This document shows positions 21,804 through 36,800 of a stretch of 64,000 bases of DNA, piece by piece. The DNA is taken from contig OY759218.1 in NCBI GenBank assembly GCA_963662175.1, positions 8,114,001 through 8,178,000 on the forward strand, read 5' to 3'. A program made the translations under genes and the position numbers. The notes under the pieces were generated by a model. The model had not been told where the DNA came from. It saw nothing but the letters and a program-made list of their open reading frames with translations, and searched no databases. Positions within the stretch are counted from its first letter, which is position 1, and each line of letters begins with the position of its first letter. This DNA comes from Aradus depressus (Eukaryota; Arthropoda; Insecta; Hemiptera; Aradidae).

Positions 21804-24800
21804 GACTAATACATGCAATAAAATGGGCTGTCAATAGTTGTGGGAAATGATTATATATATTTATAAAATTAATTTTTAGATTGTTTACTGAAGGTGGCAA
21901 AAGATCGTTTTTTCTTGTGAATACAGTAGCCTTGGTGGCCCAACAAGCCAGAAGTCTAAGTCGACAGATCCCCCTCACAATTTCTACGTTTAGTGGAGAT
22001 ATGGGTGTCGATTTCTGGGATAAAAGTACTTGGCATAAGTATCTCGATGAAGGCCAGGTAAGAATTTGAAATATGTTGTAAATATTATTATTTTATAGTT
22101 ATTATTTATTTATTTGTTTGTGGCATCGCCAAGATTACCAACAGTTTTGAAAAACTAAGATGACATGAAGTTGCAAAATACACCAAAAAGAAACTTACTT
22201 CATGATTATTTTAATAAATGTATTTGATGAAGGCATTATTGATATTTATGGTTATTTATCAGAATCCTTTTCTATACTAATATCCTAGAATACATTTGTA
22301 TATTACTTATAATCTACAGGTACCATGTCCATATATTTTGGATATTACAATGTACACAACTTTAAACAAATTACATTGTCAAAAAATATGGGTATACCTG
22401 CGGTAAACATAAGTCTTTTAAGAGCTCCGGTTTTGTCAAATTTGCAATAGTTCCTGTTTAAAAAAAATATATAATTATCAGATTTATATTTACCCATATA
22501 TTTTGGCGTTACAGTACTTATTAGAGATGACGTTATGCTAGACCCTAGAGTAGAGCTACGAGGACAAAAGCCCCCGCGCATTGGGCTGTCTGTAACCCCT
22601 CGTCTCTCCCTCCCTTCCATCAAGATTATCCTGAGGATAAACATCGGTACGGAAATCAGAATCACTATAGATTAATCACTGCCCGAGGATTCCAATCCGG
22701 AAAATGATAATGAAATTACAATTTCGCAGACACTAACAATTATCAATTATTTTTTTAAATATTTCTCCTCGCGGACCAATGTAAGAAGGTTATGATAGGG
22801 TTTGCTGGCTTCTAACCGGCATGAAAAAACAAAATAAAAAGTAGCAAGGGTACAGGAAAAGGTAAGTTATAAAATATAAATAATAACAAGGTTACAAATT
22901 TTTAAACTTTTGTATAGAAAATGTTTTATTTTTATATTTAAGTTGTACACATTTTTTGTAATTATCATTTTATGACACTAGTTACGTCTAAGTATGTACC
23001 CGCTTCATAGTTGAGAGTACAATAGTAAATGAATTTGCATTAATCATTGTTATTCAACTTCATAATTACAAGTACACGCGCCGGTTGCTGACGAATGATT
23101 GATGGTGGTTCGCAGTTGGTTCCTTCCTTAATAAGGATCGCTGCAAGTTCCTTATGAAAGTAATTTCAACGAAAGGCTCGCAAATGTATACGCATCTTAA
23201 TGAGGCGGTCCTGACATAATAACTATGTCTTAGAGGTAAGAGAGTTCTGTTAATTTTCAGAGATGAATTTTAGAAATAATGTTGTTGGGAAAGATGAAAT
23301 GTGATGAGAAAAAATAGCTCTCCAATCACACAGATATTAGGACTGGTAACAGAAAATACTTCATCTCAATCCACAAGTGGGTGAACTCAGAAGGGGTAGG
23401 TCTTAACTTTATAAATGGCGGTGTCTGTGCCGCACTGAAACTGCGAGATAGATTGATGGGGAAGAACTTGATGCAGATGATGAGATCACAAGTGGGATGT
23501 TCGATAATGTAGAGGTAGATTAGTCGTCTTAAGGTATGGTCACAGTGGAACCGACGTCGCCCGAACTCGCCTGATCATTTCAAACAAAGCAAAAGTCATA
23601 CCAGTGGTCTGAGTTCCTCCGACCGCATCTACCGGGTATCCATCCAAATTCAATTTCGTTTGTTTTTATTGGCTCATTTGACCGAAGTAGATGGTTTTAT
23701 AACTAAATAATTCTCATAACGGTATGGATTGTGAGAAACTTTAGTTTAGTTGAAGTCTACATTCTTTTTATACATTTAGTATATTATAAATTTCCGATAT
23801 GACTGTTCCTGCATTATTCACTGTATTAATCAATTGATGTTTTAATAATGATTTTTCATCATTCAAATCATTCCGATTTGATATTGATGCACCATTTATA
23901 TTACCCTTTAGATAATATTTCAAAAGCTTATCGACGTTTGAAATTCTCCGTACTTTTCTCTATTCACGAAAACCACATTGGTGTGACATTTCCTCTTTTT
24001 TAGTAATAAATATTTTAAAGCGAGACTTGTTTCCAAACACAAAACTGATGGAACATTCATTTTTCAGTCTACACTCACTGAATTTAAGTGAATAACGGTC
24101 GGAGGTACTGTGACTACCCTTTCGGCCGACGATATCTGACGAAAACAATCTGACGACCGATGTCGGTGCCACTGTGACCATACCCTTAGAAAATGAAACT
24201 TTGGACGATGGGAACCAGTGGGCTGGCAGAAAGGTTCGAATTTCCCTTCGCAACAATTGAAAACCACCTTCATTGTCTCGTAAAGGATTACAGATGTCCA
24301 GTCCTTTCTCTTCAACTCCCGATATAGAACAAACTACAGTATCTATCCATTCTTTCACTCACATCTTCGAAATTCACCTGACACTGGTCCATCTGTGAGG
24401 AAAAACATTCAATATGTATGAAGAGGATTTATTTCAACAGAACTTTCTTACCAAACTAAAGTATTAAATAAGAATAATATTGAAATATTTAAGTTTTTTT
24501 TTTTTTTAAAGGTTTTAGTGATGACTGCTCAAATATTTCTGAATGTTTTACTCCAAGATTATATCAAACTGTCAGATGTAAATCTAATAATATTTGATGA
24601 ATGTCATCATGCTGTTAATAAGGCCCCGATGAGACAGGTAATAATATCTATTTAAAATTATTTATGTACCCCTTATTACAGACCGTTACAATATACACAT
24701 ATATAAGGGGTACATAAATAATTTTAAATATATATATATATAGGTTAGGTTAGGTTTTATGACTCATGCCCGGGCTTTAACTACGAGGTCATATCGCCTA

Positions 24801-27800
24801 CTACCAGAGCGCTCTTTCGTCACTCTGATGGACATGAGCCCGACTCTACTGTGGGAGTCCTAAATTTTGCCTACCCTAAATTTTTATTCACCTAGGGTAG
24901 GGGTCTTTAACGAGTACCTGACATCGTACAGGCTCGGGACCATCGCTTAACGTCCCATCCGAAGGACGGCGTGCTTGAGTTTATTTTACCTCCCAAATAA
25001 AATAAACTAAAAGGCCTCGGTCGGGTTTCGAACCCACGATCTTGAGCTCAGAAGGCAAGCACGCATACCACTGAGCTACCGGCGCCCTCGAATATATATA
25101 AATGAATTAAAGTTGAGATTCTCATATTGAGTTTTTGTTAAATATTTGTTATTTACAGTTTAAGTACAAAGTGGTTTGACTTAATTTTTATTAGTTTGGT
25201 TTTTTATTTAAAGTAATTATCATATGTGTATGTATATAAAAGTATATATTTTTCTGTTTTGCATATATAAGTAAATGTGCGCATTTATTTTTTAATATTT
25301 AGAAAATTTATTAAGTGTGAAATTCTTACTTTATTATTATATAAAATGTATATTCAAATTGTAACCCAACTCTCTACAATAAGCCTTAATAGGCTTCAAT
25401 GTAGTAATAAATAAAAAATTTTAAAAATATATATATATATATATATATATAAATGAATGAATAGGTAGGTGAATAATGTATGTTTTTTCATTAGATAATG
25501 GCATTGTTTGACAAAATACCTTCAGAAGAGAGACCTCACGTTATGGGTCTCACAGCAACCTTATTGAATTCAAACCCAAAACCAGAGCGAGTTGAACAGG
25601 AAATACATGATTTGGAAGTAACATTTCAAGCTAAAGTAATGAAGCCAGACAACGAAGAGGTTGTACTAAAGTAAGTTTATTGAGTAAGTTCACCTTACCT
25701 GTCTTCATTCTGTAACTCTTTGACTCATGTCAGCTCCTTGTTCGTTTTAGAGTAAGTTTTAGAAGACAATCAATGAAAGCCTTAAAACGAATGTCCCGTC
25801 TGCCCACTTTAGTAGGGATTAGCGAATGTTTTGAGAACTTTGCCTATTTAACTGATATTTTGCATTACATTAAAGGGTACTGATAGACCAACAAAAAATA
25901 CAAAACCAAAAATAATTGGGTCAATATTAAAAACATTTCCATGGGCCCTGGGCAGAAAATATATTGAAGGGCAATACATTTAATAAATTGTATACTTAAT
26001 TTATATATATATATATCAATACATTAATTTAGTGTTCAGCTATATAACCTTTCATTTATTTATTTAAGGTATGCCACTAATCCAAAGGAGGAGATCATTT
26101 ATTTCGATTTGGACGTTGAAGACAAGGGACATAATATTTTGAGAAATTTGTTAAATCCAGTATTTAAATTGCTGGCATGTGTAGACATTGAGGATGACGA
26201 ACCCACACCTACTGTAGTACTTCCACATGCAGAATTAATTGATAATAGAAAACAACCTTTCTCTGTTAAAGTGAAAAATAGTCTCCTTGAAGTGTTGGTT
26301 AGTAATTTCCTTTTCTTCTTATTAGAGACTTAATAGGAGAAAAAAAAGTCGGTGAATCACCGGTGTACTTCCCAGCTTAAACTATTTCTGATCAAATTCA
26401 TTACATTGGCCGTCATAAGGGTTTTTGAGTTGAACGCCCCCTCCTCTTTGGCAAACACAAATTCATGTATGTGTGTGTCTTTATTTATATTTTGTGCTTG
26501 TGGGTAGACACGGTAACTGTCAATAGAATGAACACGAAATTTTATATGTTGATACAAAATCCCTTTAGGACGACCCCTACTGGTTTTCAGCTGAATCGTC
26601 CATGAGGAAAAAGAAATCAGGAGAAAAAAAAAAAAAAAAAACTCAAAACCCTAGCTACCAACGAGATTGTTTTTGAAGATTGAGAAGTTGCTGTGTCTAG
26701 ATACCTACAGATTTTCATTCAACATCATCGAAGAGGAAGAGAATTTAGAGGGGGAGTAAAAATCTAGTTTATTGCAAACAATTCGAGCTGAAAAGTACAT
26801 TGCCGGATTCACTGACTTTTTTAAAATGTTTGGATTCACGGGTTCGGGAAACATGAAATTCCAGAAAAAGATTGATATCGAATCTCTGATCGATTACATA
26901 CCTAACTTCCCCTAAACTACGTATAGCTGGGGAAGTAAAACGACTAGCTTGTAGTAAAGTATAGTTTGTTTTAAAATAAATAAAATATAAGAACAGTTAG
27001 TTATATTGTTGTAATTCTATTATTTATATATCTTTGAGAGGCGAGAAAAATAGTACAAGGCCATGTTTGGCGAAAACAGTATTATTACATATTTCACAAA
27101 GTGATCTCAATCTCTAGAAGTGGTGAGAAGTCGGTGATGTCTCTGACGTAGTGTTTTCTCTGATGAACATAACAGTATAACATGAAATGTGGCTAATCGC
27201 GTTCGGTCAAAACAGTTAAAAAAAAAAAAAAAAAAAAAAAATGACTTTTTTGACTTTCACTGTTATTGCCTCCCATCAAAGATAATAATAGTTATATTGT
27301 TCTAATTCCATTTTATTATTACTTCCCAGAAATGTATCAAATTTCTAGTTTGTTTAGTTATTGAACATTCCTATAAGAGAATGGTAGCTTATTTCTTAAA
27401 TAATAAAGGGTTGGTAAAAAAGTTTGACAGTCGTAGAAAATAGAACATTATTGTCTTTAAAACCAATTATAAAAAAAAAAAAAAATCCCTAGAGGTCAGA
27501 TGTACCCAACCAACCCAAGAATAAAGTGAAAGAATTTGGTTTGAAACGTATTTATTAAATATCACAGTTCAATTTTTTTAAATTCCGTATAAGGGACATT
27601 AAAAACGTAAGCATGCCGTCCTTCGCCTGGGACAATAAGTGATGGTCCGAAGCCTGTGCGATGTCAGGTAATCATTAAAAGCCCCTCCCTAGTTAACAAA
27701 AAATGCTACCATCTTCAGCCACGACTTAACAAATATTGCGGAAGTACTCACATATATTTTATATATTTTGTGAAATCGACAATATTTTTTAAAAACATAC

Positions 27801-30800
27801 GTTTTTCTTTGTATTTTTTTGTAAATGTAATCTTGTAAAATGTACTAACTACTCTGTTTTTTTGGCCTTATGTTCGATGCATATTAGCCATGCCACTGTG
27901 TTATCTAATTATTTACGACATCCATGGCCCCGGGAAGGAGTTCTATCTACGAAATAAAACTCACTCCCGGACGGGATTCGAACCCGCAAACCATGGAGAG
28001 ACCATGCGACCAAAACCCTACGCTCTAGCCCGCTACTGGGTTTAGAAATCATAGATTATCTTCGCAACTTCCATTACTGTGGCGAAATCGCTGTTGAACA
28101 GTGTAATAGTGTTCGTGCTTTTAGGATTGCGCAAATAATCTGGGTACTTTTGGAGCTAATATGGCAGCTTTGGTGAAAATTGTCACGTTTGAGCGATTGA
28201 AGTTGAGCTGCAGAGACAAAGTTGTTGCTAAAGTTCTAGGACATGTTGTTACAATGCTTCATGTTGCCAGGTATTTATTGTTTTTCATTATTTTTTTTTA
28301 CTAATATAAGAGAGATCATTAATCTATTACCAAGTAGAATATTGATTTGTGAACTGTTTTTCTGTTTACATTACTGAATACGTATATTTAAGTAAAGCTC
28401 CGAAATCCCAGCTGCTAACGGTGTTAGTTACTTGGGCCAAGTAGCTGAGCCAGCCACTATTTTACACTTCCCGCTTCTTTCAGTGCTGTTAAATTAATTT
28501 TTAATGAGCCGATCCTTTGTGATTTTATGAATTAATTTTAATAATCAACAGTATATAATAAGGTCAGAGTTGCTCTTTATCCTTATATTTTACTTAATTG
28601 TTTGAATGTTTCTTTTGCAGGAAACAGATGGATCTACTATTGCACAACTATCCTGAGAGGGAGCAGCCTTCATATTTCTCAACAAACAGATTCAAGGAAT
28701 TGTTGACTCTCTTGAAGGAAGTTGAACTTCAACATGCGGTTTTAGTTTTTGTCGAAAAAAGAATTACTGCCCAAGTTTTATACTACATATTAAAGGTATA
28801 ATTAGGTATTTGTTGTTTTGTTGGGCTGCCTGTTGCATTTAGGTTTAGTCAGGCTGAATATGGGTCAAACTATGTAACTTTCCCTAAACAATAATGAGGA
28901 ACCTGATTTTTCATGGAGACAGCAAAAAACGGGGCCATGGAATATTTTTTTAATATAATATTTAATTAGCACATAGTTTTAAAGGTCTTGCTTTCGATTT
29001 GATGACAGCGTGTGGTCTTGTGTGGACTTGAGACTAAACTCACGAAATGTACCAAGAGTTGTGCGATGAGAACCGTAGCTGTTGTATGGTTACATTTGCT
29101 TCTGTTATACTGAGGAGGGGGGAGGTCTAGTGGAAATAGAGGGATTATAGTGAATGCCTTTTAAGGTAAAAAAGGGCGTTATCATTTTTTGGCCCCCATT
29201 TTTTATGTTGGAAAAACTAAGCTGTAAATCGTAAAATTACTCCCGGGCATCCAGCTAGTTTAAAATATATTTTGATTACAATAAATGGTTATTTTTTAGC
29301 ATCTGCATGTTCACAATCCAGATTTTCGGCATATTAAACCAGACTTCATTGTTGGCTATAACTCCAATCCTTTCAGTCGCGCTCAGGAGTCGCTATTTAA
29401 CAGGAAGAAAAACGATGAAACTATACAGAAGTAAGCTAATCATATTTCAGTTTTAAGGGTTCTATAAATATAAAGAAGAAACCATTATTATAATAAATTA
29501 CTGACGAATCTCAAATGTTGATCTTTTCTAGGTTTAATAACAAACAGACAAATGTACTGTTTGCCTCTGATGTTCTTGAAGAAGGAATAGACATACAAAT
29601 TTGTAATTATGTGATAAAATTTGATTTACCAAAAACTTTTCGGTCTTATATACAATCGAAAGGTCGTGCCAGGCACCCGGACAGCAGATACATCCTTTTA
29701 GCACCTCGTGATGCTAATTTTGAGCGGAGTTATGAAAAATATAAAAATGTTGAAAGCAAGCTCAAAGGAGTAAGTTTAACAATTTTTTAAAAATTATCTG
29801 TGCTTCCTATCCGATGTTTGGATTTAATGCCTGTGTTGCTATCTTAGATTTATTTTATTCGTCCTGTTTGCCTTTTCTTTTTTTTTTTTTTTTTTTTAAT
29901 AGTAATTCGACTTTATTTTAGTTTTTAACTCAAGATCGAAAAGGTGGTAGTGAAGAACAAGCTAAAGAGCAATTATACCTAAAAGACACCGAAATGTTTA
30001 GTGTCCAAAAAGAAGGTGGCGCTGTAGTGACTGTCCATTCCGCTATTTCACTTCTAAATAGGTATCTTTTTTATTATTCAAGTTTTATTGGAGGAATATT
30101 TGTTTACTTCGCCAGAGATAAGAAGTATAGGGAAAGTTATGTAATCCGTCAGAAAATCGATGAGGAATTTTCAACGGAATTCCATCTTTTCCAACCTCTA
30201 GATTCCAAAAATGAAAAAAAAAAAAAAGTATCAACACGAAATTTTATTTGTAAATCTAGAAGGATCTCTCCCAATAAGAACACAACTATCGATTTTCAGC
30301 CAAATCGGCCAAAGGAAAGGGGATTAGGGGAAGACTTTACTAAAAAAAAACTCTAATAACTGGTGTTGAAATAAATCCATCAACACAAAATTTCATATGT
30401 GAATTCAAAAGCCCATAACGACGACACGTATTAATTTTCAGTGGAAGGGGGGTCAGAAGGTGGCTCGCATCAAAAACCCCAATTACTGCCAATGTAATGA
30501 ATGTATCGACATGAAATTTCATATTAAAAATCAAAACCCCTTGACGACAATACCGGTTAAATTTCAGTGAAATCAGCCGAAGGGAAGGGGCTTAATTCAA
30601 AAATCATAATAAGTGCCGACATAATTAATTTATTGACAACACATTTAGTATGCCCCTATGCAAGGCATCTATTGATTATTAGCGAAAACGGTCGACTGGT
30701 TTTGGAGAGAGAGCGAGATGTTAATTGATGATTATTTCGTTCTGGGGAAGTACATTGCCAGTGATTCACCGACGATTTTTGTTTTCTGCACTGAAATTTT

Positions 30801-33800
30801 CGAACTAATTGTATTTTCGAATTACTCAAGTATTTAATGTTTACTGTGTACATTTTTTTAGGTTTTGTAATTCATTGCCAAATGATAGATTTTCAAGACT
30901 TAGACCATTTTGGTTCATTCAAAGAGATGATAATCTTTCCTTTTATGCCACTCTACAACTGCCAATCAATTGTTCAATTAAAGAATTAATTGTAGTAGGT
31001 ATTTTTTATTACTTTATTAGAATTAATAATTTTACTGAATGTCAAAGTTAAGTCTCAGCAAATTTATTTAATTAACAGTTAAATTAAAATGTATAAGAAT
31101 TTATGTAGATTATTCAATAAAACTGAATATTTTACGTGGCATACTTTTGAATATGCGTAGTTTTCGCGTAAACCTGTCCATTTGACTTATTCCTTGTTAA
31201 ACTTTTAAAAATGTATGTTTCTGACTCTTTGGCTCTTATTTTTCTCCAGGGCGAGGAATATACCGTCTCTGAAACATCACTATATGTACGTTTTATGTCA
31301 ATTGTTTATTTATATTTTCTCATTTTATTTTATTTTTTCATAGCGCATTGATTGTTATTTTTTTCTTATTTTTACCTTTGGAGCTGAAGCCTTTGTAAAA
31401 ATGAAAAAAAAAAAAAAATAATAAGTTATTCTCTACATTGTATCATATGTAAAAGTTTGCTATCTTTTTTACAACAATGATTATTATTATTTATTTCTCA
31501 AAATTAAGATTGATTTTATTTATTTATTATCGTTTCCAATGGTCACTTTCAATTATATTTTATGTATTAGAGCCATTACTTTTTATTGGTGAATGTGTGA
31601 ACCTCCGTATATACAGATTAAAACTTCAATTCATTATTTTTTCTCTCAACATTTTCTCTGAGACTTAACTGTGACACATTCTGAACGTTCGTTTCAGTAT
31701 GGGAATTGTTTATTATTTTTCTATTTTTGCAATACATTCATGAGGAGGGATTCTAGGGGCCCGCATGTTCGACGAAAGAGTGTGCCAAGCGATGTGTAGC
31801 TCTGAAAGCCTGTCAGCTTCTGTACGAGATGGGTGATCTAGATTCGAACCTCCTTCCCACCGCCACCAACACTGAACTTCTCACCGATCCATTAATTTTC
31901 CCTTTGTGGGATAGCACCGATGATCTTGATTCCAAATTTAAACCTGGTTCAAAGAAGAATAAACGAATTTACACTAAACATGTATGTATATATATATATA
32001 TATTTTTTTTTTTAATGAACATGTTTGATAAATATTGTCTAATTCCACCGCCTAGCAAACTTAAATGTTTCTATTGAACTTTGTGCTGACGATTACGTAA
32101 GCAGACACCGGTAGTGTGTTTATTTTTGTGAAAGTAGACAATATAACTGTTAACAAGATCTTTTTTTTTTGTTTCTTATATCAATTTATTAGTTTTTCTC
32201 TAAATCGGCTCAAGGGAGGTAGGGACCAGAGAAGGAGGTTGTATACAGAACCCCTAATAAACGCCTAATTTTATATGGGGGACCAGGACCCAATAAGTGC
32301 AACGTTTTCAATGAAATCGGCCAAGAGAAGGAGGGTTCAGAGGAGGGGAGGGGAGCTTAACTTTTAATTATTCGTTGGAATATCAGACAATCAATGTTTA
32401 CGTTCATTAAAAAAAATCATAATCGTTCTCCAATAGGATTCTAAGGAATTTCGTAAATCTATATACATATATAAAATCTAATGTCTGTATGTTTGTGTTT
32501 CATAGACTCCTAAACTTCGATCCAATTTTGTTCTTACGTCCAGCAATTATGTTCGTCGAGTCACCGAGAAGGTTTAGAACATAGTTTTATCCCACCCTTA
32601 CCCCACCCACGCACCCACCCCCGCATTTCGTGCATTCGCTTATGGAACAAATATCATTGAACAAATTGGCATAAAATGTTTTGTATTAGATTATATAGAG
32701 CATGTGTTTGGGTCAGGGTCGGACACTTAGTATTGTGAAGCCTGATGACCTGAAGAACCCAGAATGTCAGGGGAGTAAAATGTGTAAGGAATAAACGCGG
32801 AAATAGTGAAAATAAGTATTCTAATTGGAACAAAATAAATTAATTGGAATGAATGTCACTTGATCACTGTAAACAGAATGTTCTGGTCGATTCGGCTGTG
32901 TCGCTCCTTGATGATAGACCAGATCGGAGGGGGTCCTCACGGGGAAGTCTTCATGTGTCCGGGGAATGTCCGTGAGATGTTCATAGGTGATGTATCCCGA
33001 GCGGGCTGTGGCGTACGTGCAGACTTCACGATGAATGGTGAGGGGAGCGAGAGAGCTAGACGTGGCGTAGGGCCCACAGTGGGGGGCGCGGGCTCATCTC
33101 AGTAGTCAATGTCATTAAATAATTTTAACTAAAGTGTTCTTCACACGAAACGTAAACAAATGTGAATTATACCACTAACTGATTTTTTACCTAGAAATTT
33201 CAACAGATGTGTTTTTTAACAGTTGTTGTAATTGAACAGCATGGAAAATGTTTAAGACTTCTTTCTACCATACCCCTAATTGAAATCCCTCCGTCTGTGT
33301 GAGGCTTATAGGATGCGAAACTGTAGCAGCTATTGCGCTGGAACTCCAGTGATGTTTGACAAATCACTGGAACTGTTTAAAAAGTGGTTTGACAACTTTT
33401 AACTTAATTATCTTTTTTTTTAATTAAAAAAATAGCCATTGCAACGCATGGCGGGTTTAGCTAGTGTTTAATATATTGAAGAGGAAGTCCTTTCTCTTAT
33501 ACGTATCAACAGTAAAAAAGTAAAATAATAAAAGTAAAATTTGAAAAACATTAAATACATTGAAAAGGCCAATTAAGTAGAATACAATTCCTGGGTACCC
33601 TGATTATGTCTGGGTAGACAAAATTTATGGCTCGCACAGTAGGGTCGGGTTCAATAAGAGCAACGAAATAGCGCTCTGATAGTAGGCGATATGACCTAAT
33701 AGTGGAGGCTCAGGCATGTCACATACAAAATAAGAAAACATTTTTTATAGCGCTCTAGTATTTTACTATACTAATATATACTTAATTAAACGAGGAGCAT

Positions 33801-36800
33801 TGCGGAAGCTTTACGAAGCCCATCAGAACCTCACCCTCCCCATACGGAAGTTCCATGCACCTCCGACCTGTTCATTTTTATTGTAATGTGTTTTTGTTAA
33901 GGAGCCTGGCTGGATGAGTGGGGGGTGCTCACCTAACGAAGGGGAGGAAATGTACCTTCATCTGATCAGGATGTGTCCCAATTGTCCCCCAACAGACACA
34001 AATGGGCGGATGGCGTTCTTCCAACTCATGAAGTCAAAGCATAACTTCGCCATCCTAACGTCAAAAAAGTGGCCGAAGGTTTGTATTATTTTGTACATCT
34101 AGCTTTCGAAAGTACAGTACTACATACACTTTTGGAAAGAATAATTTGTTCTCAAACTTTTTATATACACATATACATACATCAACACCCTCAGTTGTCT
34201 ACATACAAACGTTTATAATTGATTAGTAATTGGGATTAGGATTAGGGTTATAGATGCTCAACATCTAAGTACTTTGAGATATTTTTTTTTTTTTTTTTTA
34301 ATGCATTGGTGAGTAATTGTTGTTCAACTTGAAACTCATCAAAAGATTGCAAGCATCAAGCATTGAAAAATAAACAATAAATCAAATAAAGAAGTGTTTG
34401 TGCTTACATATTTCCTCGCACAATATACCAATTTAGTTCAACATACACAAAATATAATACCATTTGTCATAAAGTTAACTTCACTCCCATACAAAAAATA
34501 TCAAGTCGAAAAATTAAGTAAACCTAATGATAATACATTATAAGCCATGGTAAGAAGCTGTTCAAGTCTACAAAATAATTTCAGTGTTATTGGGATTCAT
34601 TTCTTGTTGGATCTGAATATTTTTAACCCCGGACGCAAAAGGAGGGGTGTTATAAGTTTGAAGCCTTTGTCTGTGTGTGTCTGTCTGTGGCATCGTAGCT
34701 CCAAGACGGCTGAACCGATTTCAAAGCGTTTTTTTTGTTTCAAAAGCTGGTATTTGCGAGATGGTTCTTAGCCATATTTGGCGGAAATCGGGTATGACGT
34801 CTCAGATATTCAGGTTCCATCAGAGCCTGTGAAGGGATCTCGGCCTCCATTACAGCTAGAGACTTGGAGTTTGAGTTCAAATGTTTATAAGGTCAAGTCC
34901 CTCCCCCCCAAGCATATCCCCCCCCCCCCTCCCCAAAAAAGCTCTCCACCAAGGTTTCAGTAAAAAAAATAATGAACAAAAATTTTTTTTTAATTTTTAA
35001 TACCTTATTTAAAATGGTATTTTAAAGTCGGGGGCTTTAAAAATTTTAATTTTTTTAAAAGTTGATTTATCATGTACAACATAGTTGGATTATAAACTTA
35101 AAAATAAATCTTTGTCAATAACTTGTTGAAAAACATAAAGTTTAATTAAATAATTATTTTTGTTTTGGAAACATTTGCCGCGTACCACAGTCTAGGAACC
35201 TAGATTTAGGTTTATGTATATACTATTTATTGTGATTTTTGTCAAATTTTCATTTTAGATATGCGAATTTTCAATATACATGAACATCGGTGAGATTAAA
35301 GTTAAATTGTGTGAAAATGTGAAAAATATTAAACTTTCCAAGGAGAATATCAAGAAATTATTTGATTTTCATTGCTTACTTGTTACGGATGCTCTTTCTT
35401 TAGTTTCTTCTAAACAATTCTTTGTAAAAGATTATGAGAACGAAGAAAATTCTTATTATATCATACCTGTTATTCAAGGTTTGTAATATTTTATTATAAA
35501 ATCATAATAATTTATTTATTGTACTACTGCTTATTGTATTTTTTGTACGACTACGTAATTGTATTTATTGTACTACTACTGAATTTATGTTTATGTATTT
35601 CCTTGTAAGGATTGTTGGCAATCAAACGTCTTTTAGACTTTGGAGGTTCATAGAAGGCCTTAGTGACAGATTGTAAAATCTGATTTTATCATGTTCAAAT
35701 TAAATTTAAAGCCGAAAAATATTTCAGTTAGGATTTAAAAATGATTTACAACTGTAAAAAGAATCTATTAATGTTTATAATATGTTTTCGAGTACAAATA
35801 AAAGAAGAAAATATTTGAAATAGGTGCTCATACCTTTCATAGTTGTTCTATTATACATGGACATTTGTTTGGTTTTGAGCTCTAATATGTATTATAATGA
35901 TACATATGATATAAAAATAGCTCTTCACCTTTATCCATCACGAAACACAATTTGTTCAACTATTTTAGCTTTGAACTTAACACTAAAGTTGTACACTAAA
36001 TTCAAGTATGGAGACGGATTGCCTTCTGTCTGTCTGTGTATACTATATTTTTACTTACTAAATTTGATATATTGTAATTGTTTGTTCTTATGAAACATTC
36101 TTTTAGTTAAAAAATTTACTTAAATCCATTATATTTACAGATGGTGCTGTTAACAACATAAAAATCGACTGGGATGTTATAGAGAAACACACAAGTATTC
36201 CTAAAGCAAAACCAATTCCTTATGAAAAACGAGGGAATTTGGTAGTTACGGAAGAACATTATTTGGGGAAGGTCGTCATACCTTGGTATAGACCAGAGGG
36301 CGACGATATGGTAAGAAAAACGACACATCGCTTTCATAACTTGGGGGATAATAAATACTAGGAGGTAGAATGCGACACAGGTAGGATGAAATTATACAAA
36401 CTTTTTCCATGTTTTTCCTCAAACCGTAAAGTTTTTTGAATCAATATTAGATTTTAAGTTTATTAATTTAAGACCACACGGTTACGACCTGGAACGAAGA
36501 TGAAATTGTATCTGTCTATTATGACTATGAAGAGAATACCGGGTCTTCTCACAGAGAAGCGCTTTGTGCTCTCGACACACAAATGAAATTGATACGAAAA
36601 ACAAAACGAATCAAATGCGACTCACCTCTTGATACAGCAATTGAGAGATTTAAAAGCAAAAAAAAAAAATCTATGATGCCAATAAATAACGAATGATATA
36701 ATAATGATAATATTTTTTTCTTTCTTATCGGAAGTATGTCGCCAATTCGTTCCCTTGATCGACGCTCTACTGTAGTTCTATAGTGCCAGCCGATATGGAC

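Larger units (their letters stand above)
26298..28124 (+). other. Dicer intron 5, repeat-filled
   Basis: Family C repeat (26330-26960), SINE A fragment (27600-27685), foldback-related fragment (27705-27840), SINE B (27853-28045). No exon seen. Confidence 0.65.
31982..33901 (+). other. Dicer intron 12 with Helitron
   Basis: Family C-like fragment 32190-32360, Helitron 32458-33464, SINE A fragment 33590-33722. Confidence 0.65.

Noticed and set aside
23960..24358. 132-codon - strand frame as a gene
   Set aside because: It crosses the right end of a DNA transposon (24189) and has no recognised family; chance frame.
25015..25086. tRNA-like sequence as a true tRNA gene
   Set aside because: It is the head of a repeated SINE (copies at 21147, 24739, 37492) and continues into the common SINE body; the acceptor stem does not close.
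35824..36093. 89-codon frame in Dicer intron 14
   Set aside because: Hydrophobic, AT-driven frame without splice support; exons 14 and 15 join in phase without it.
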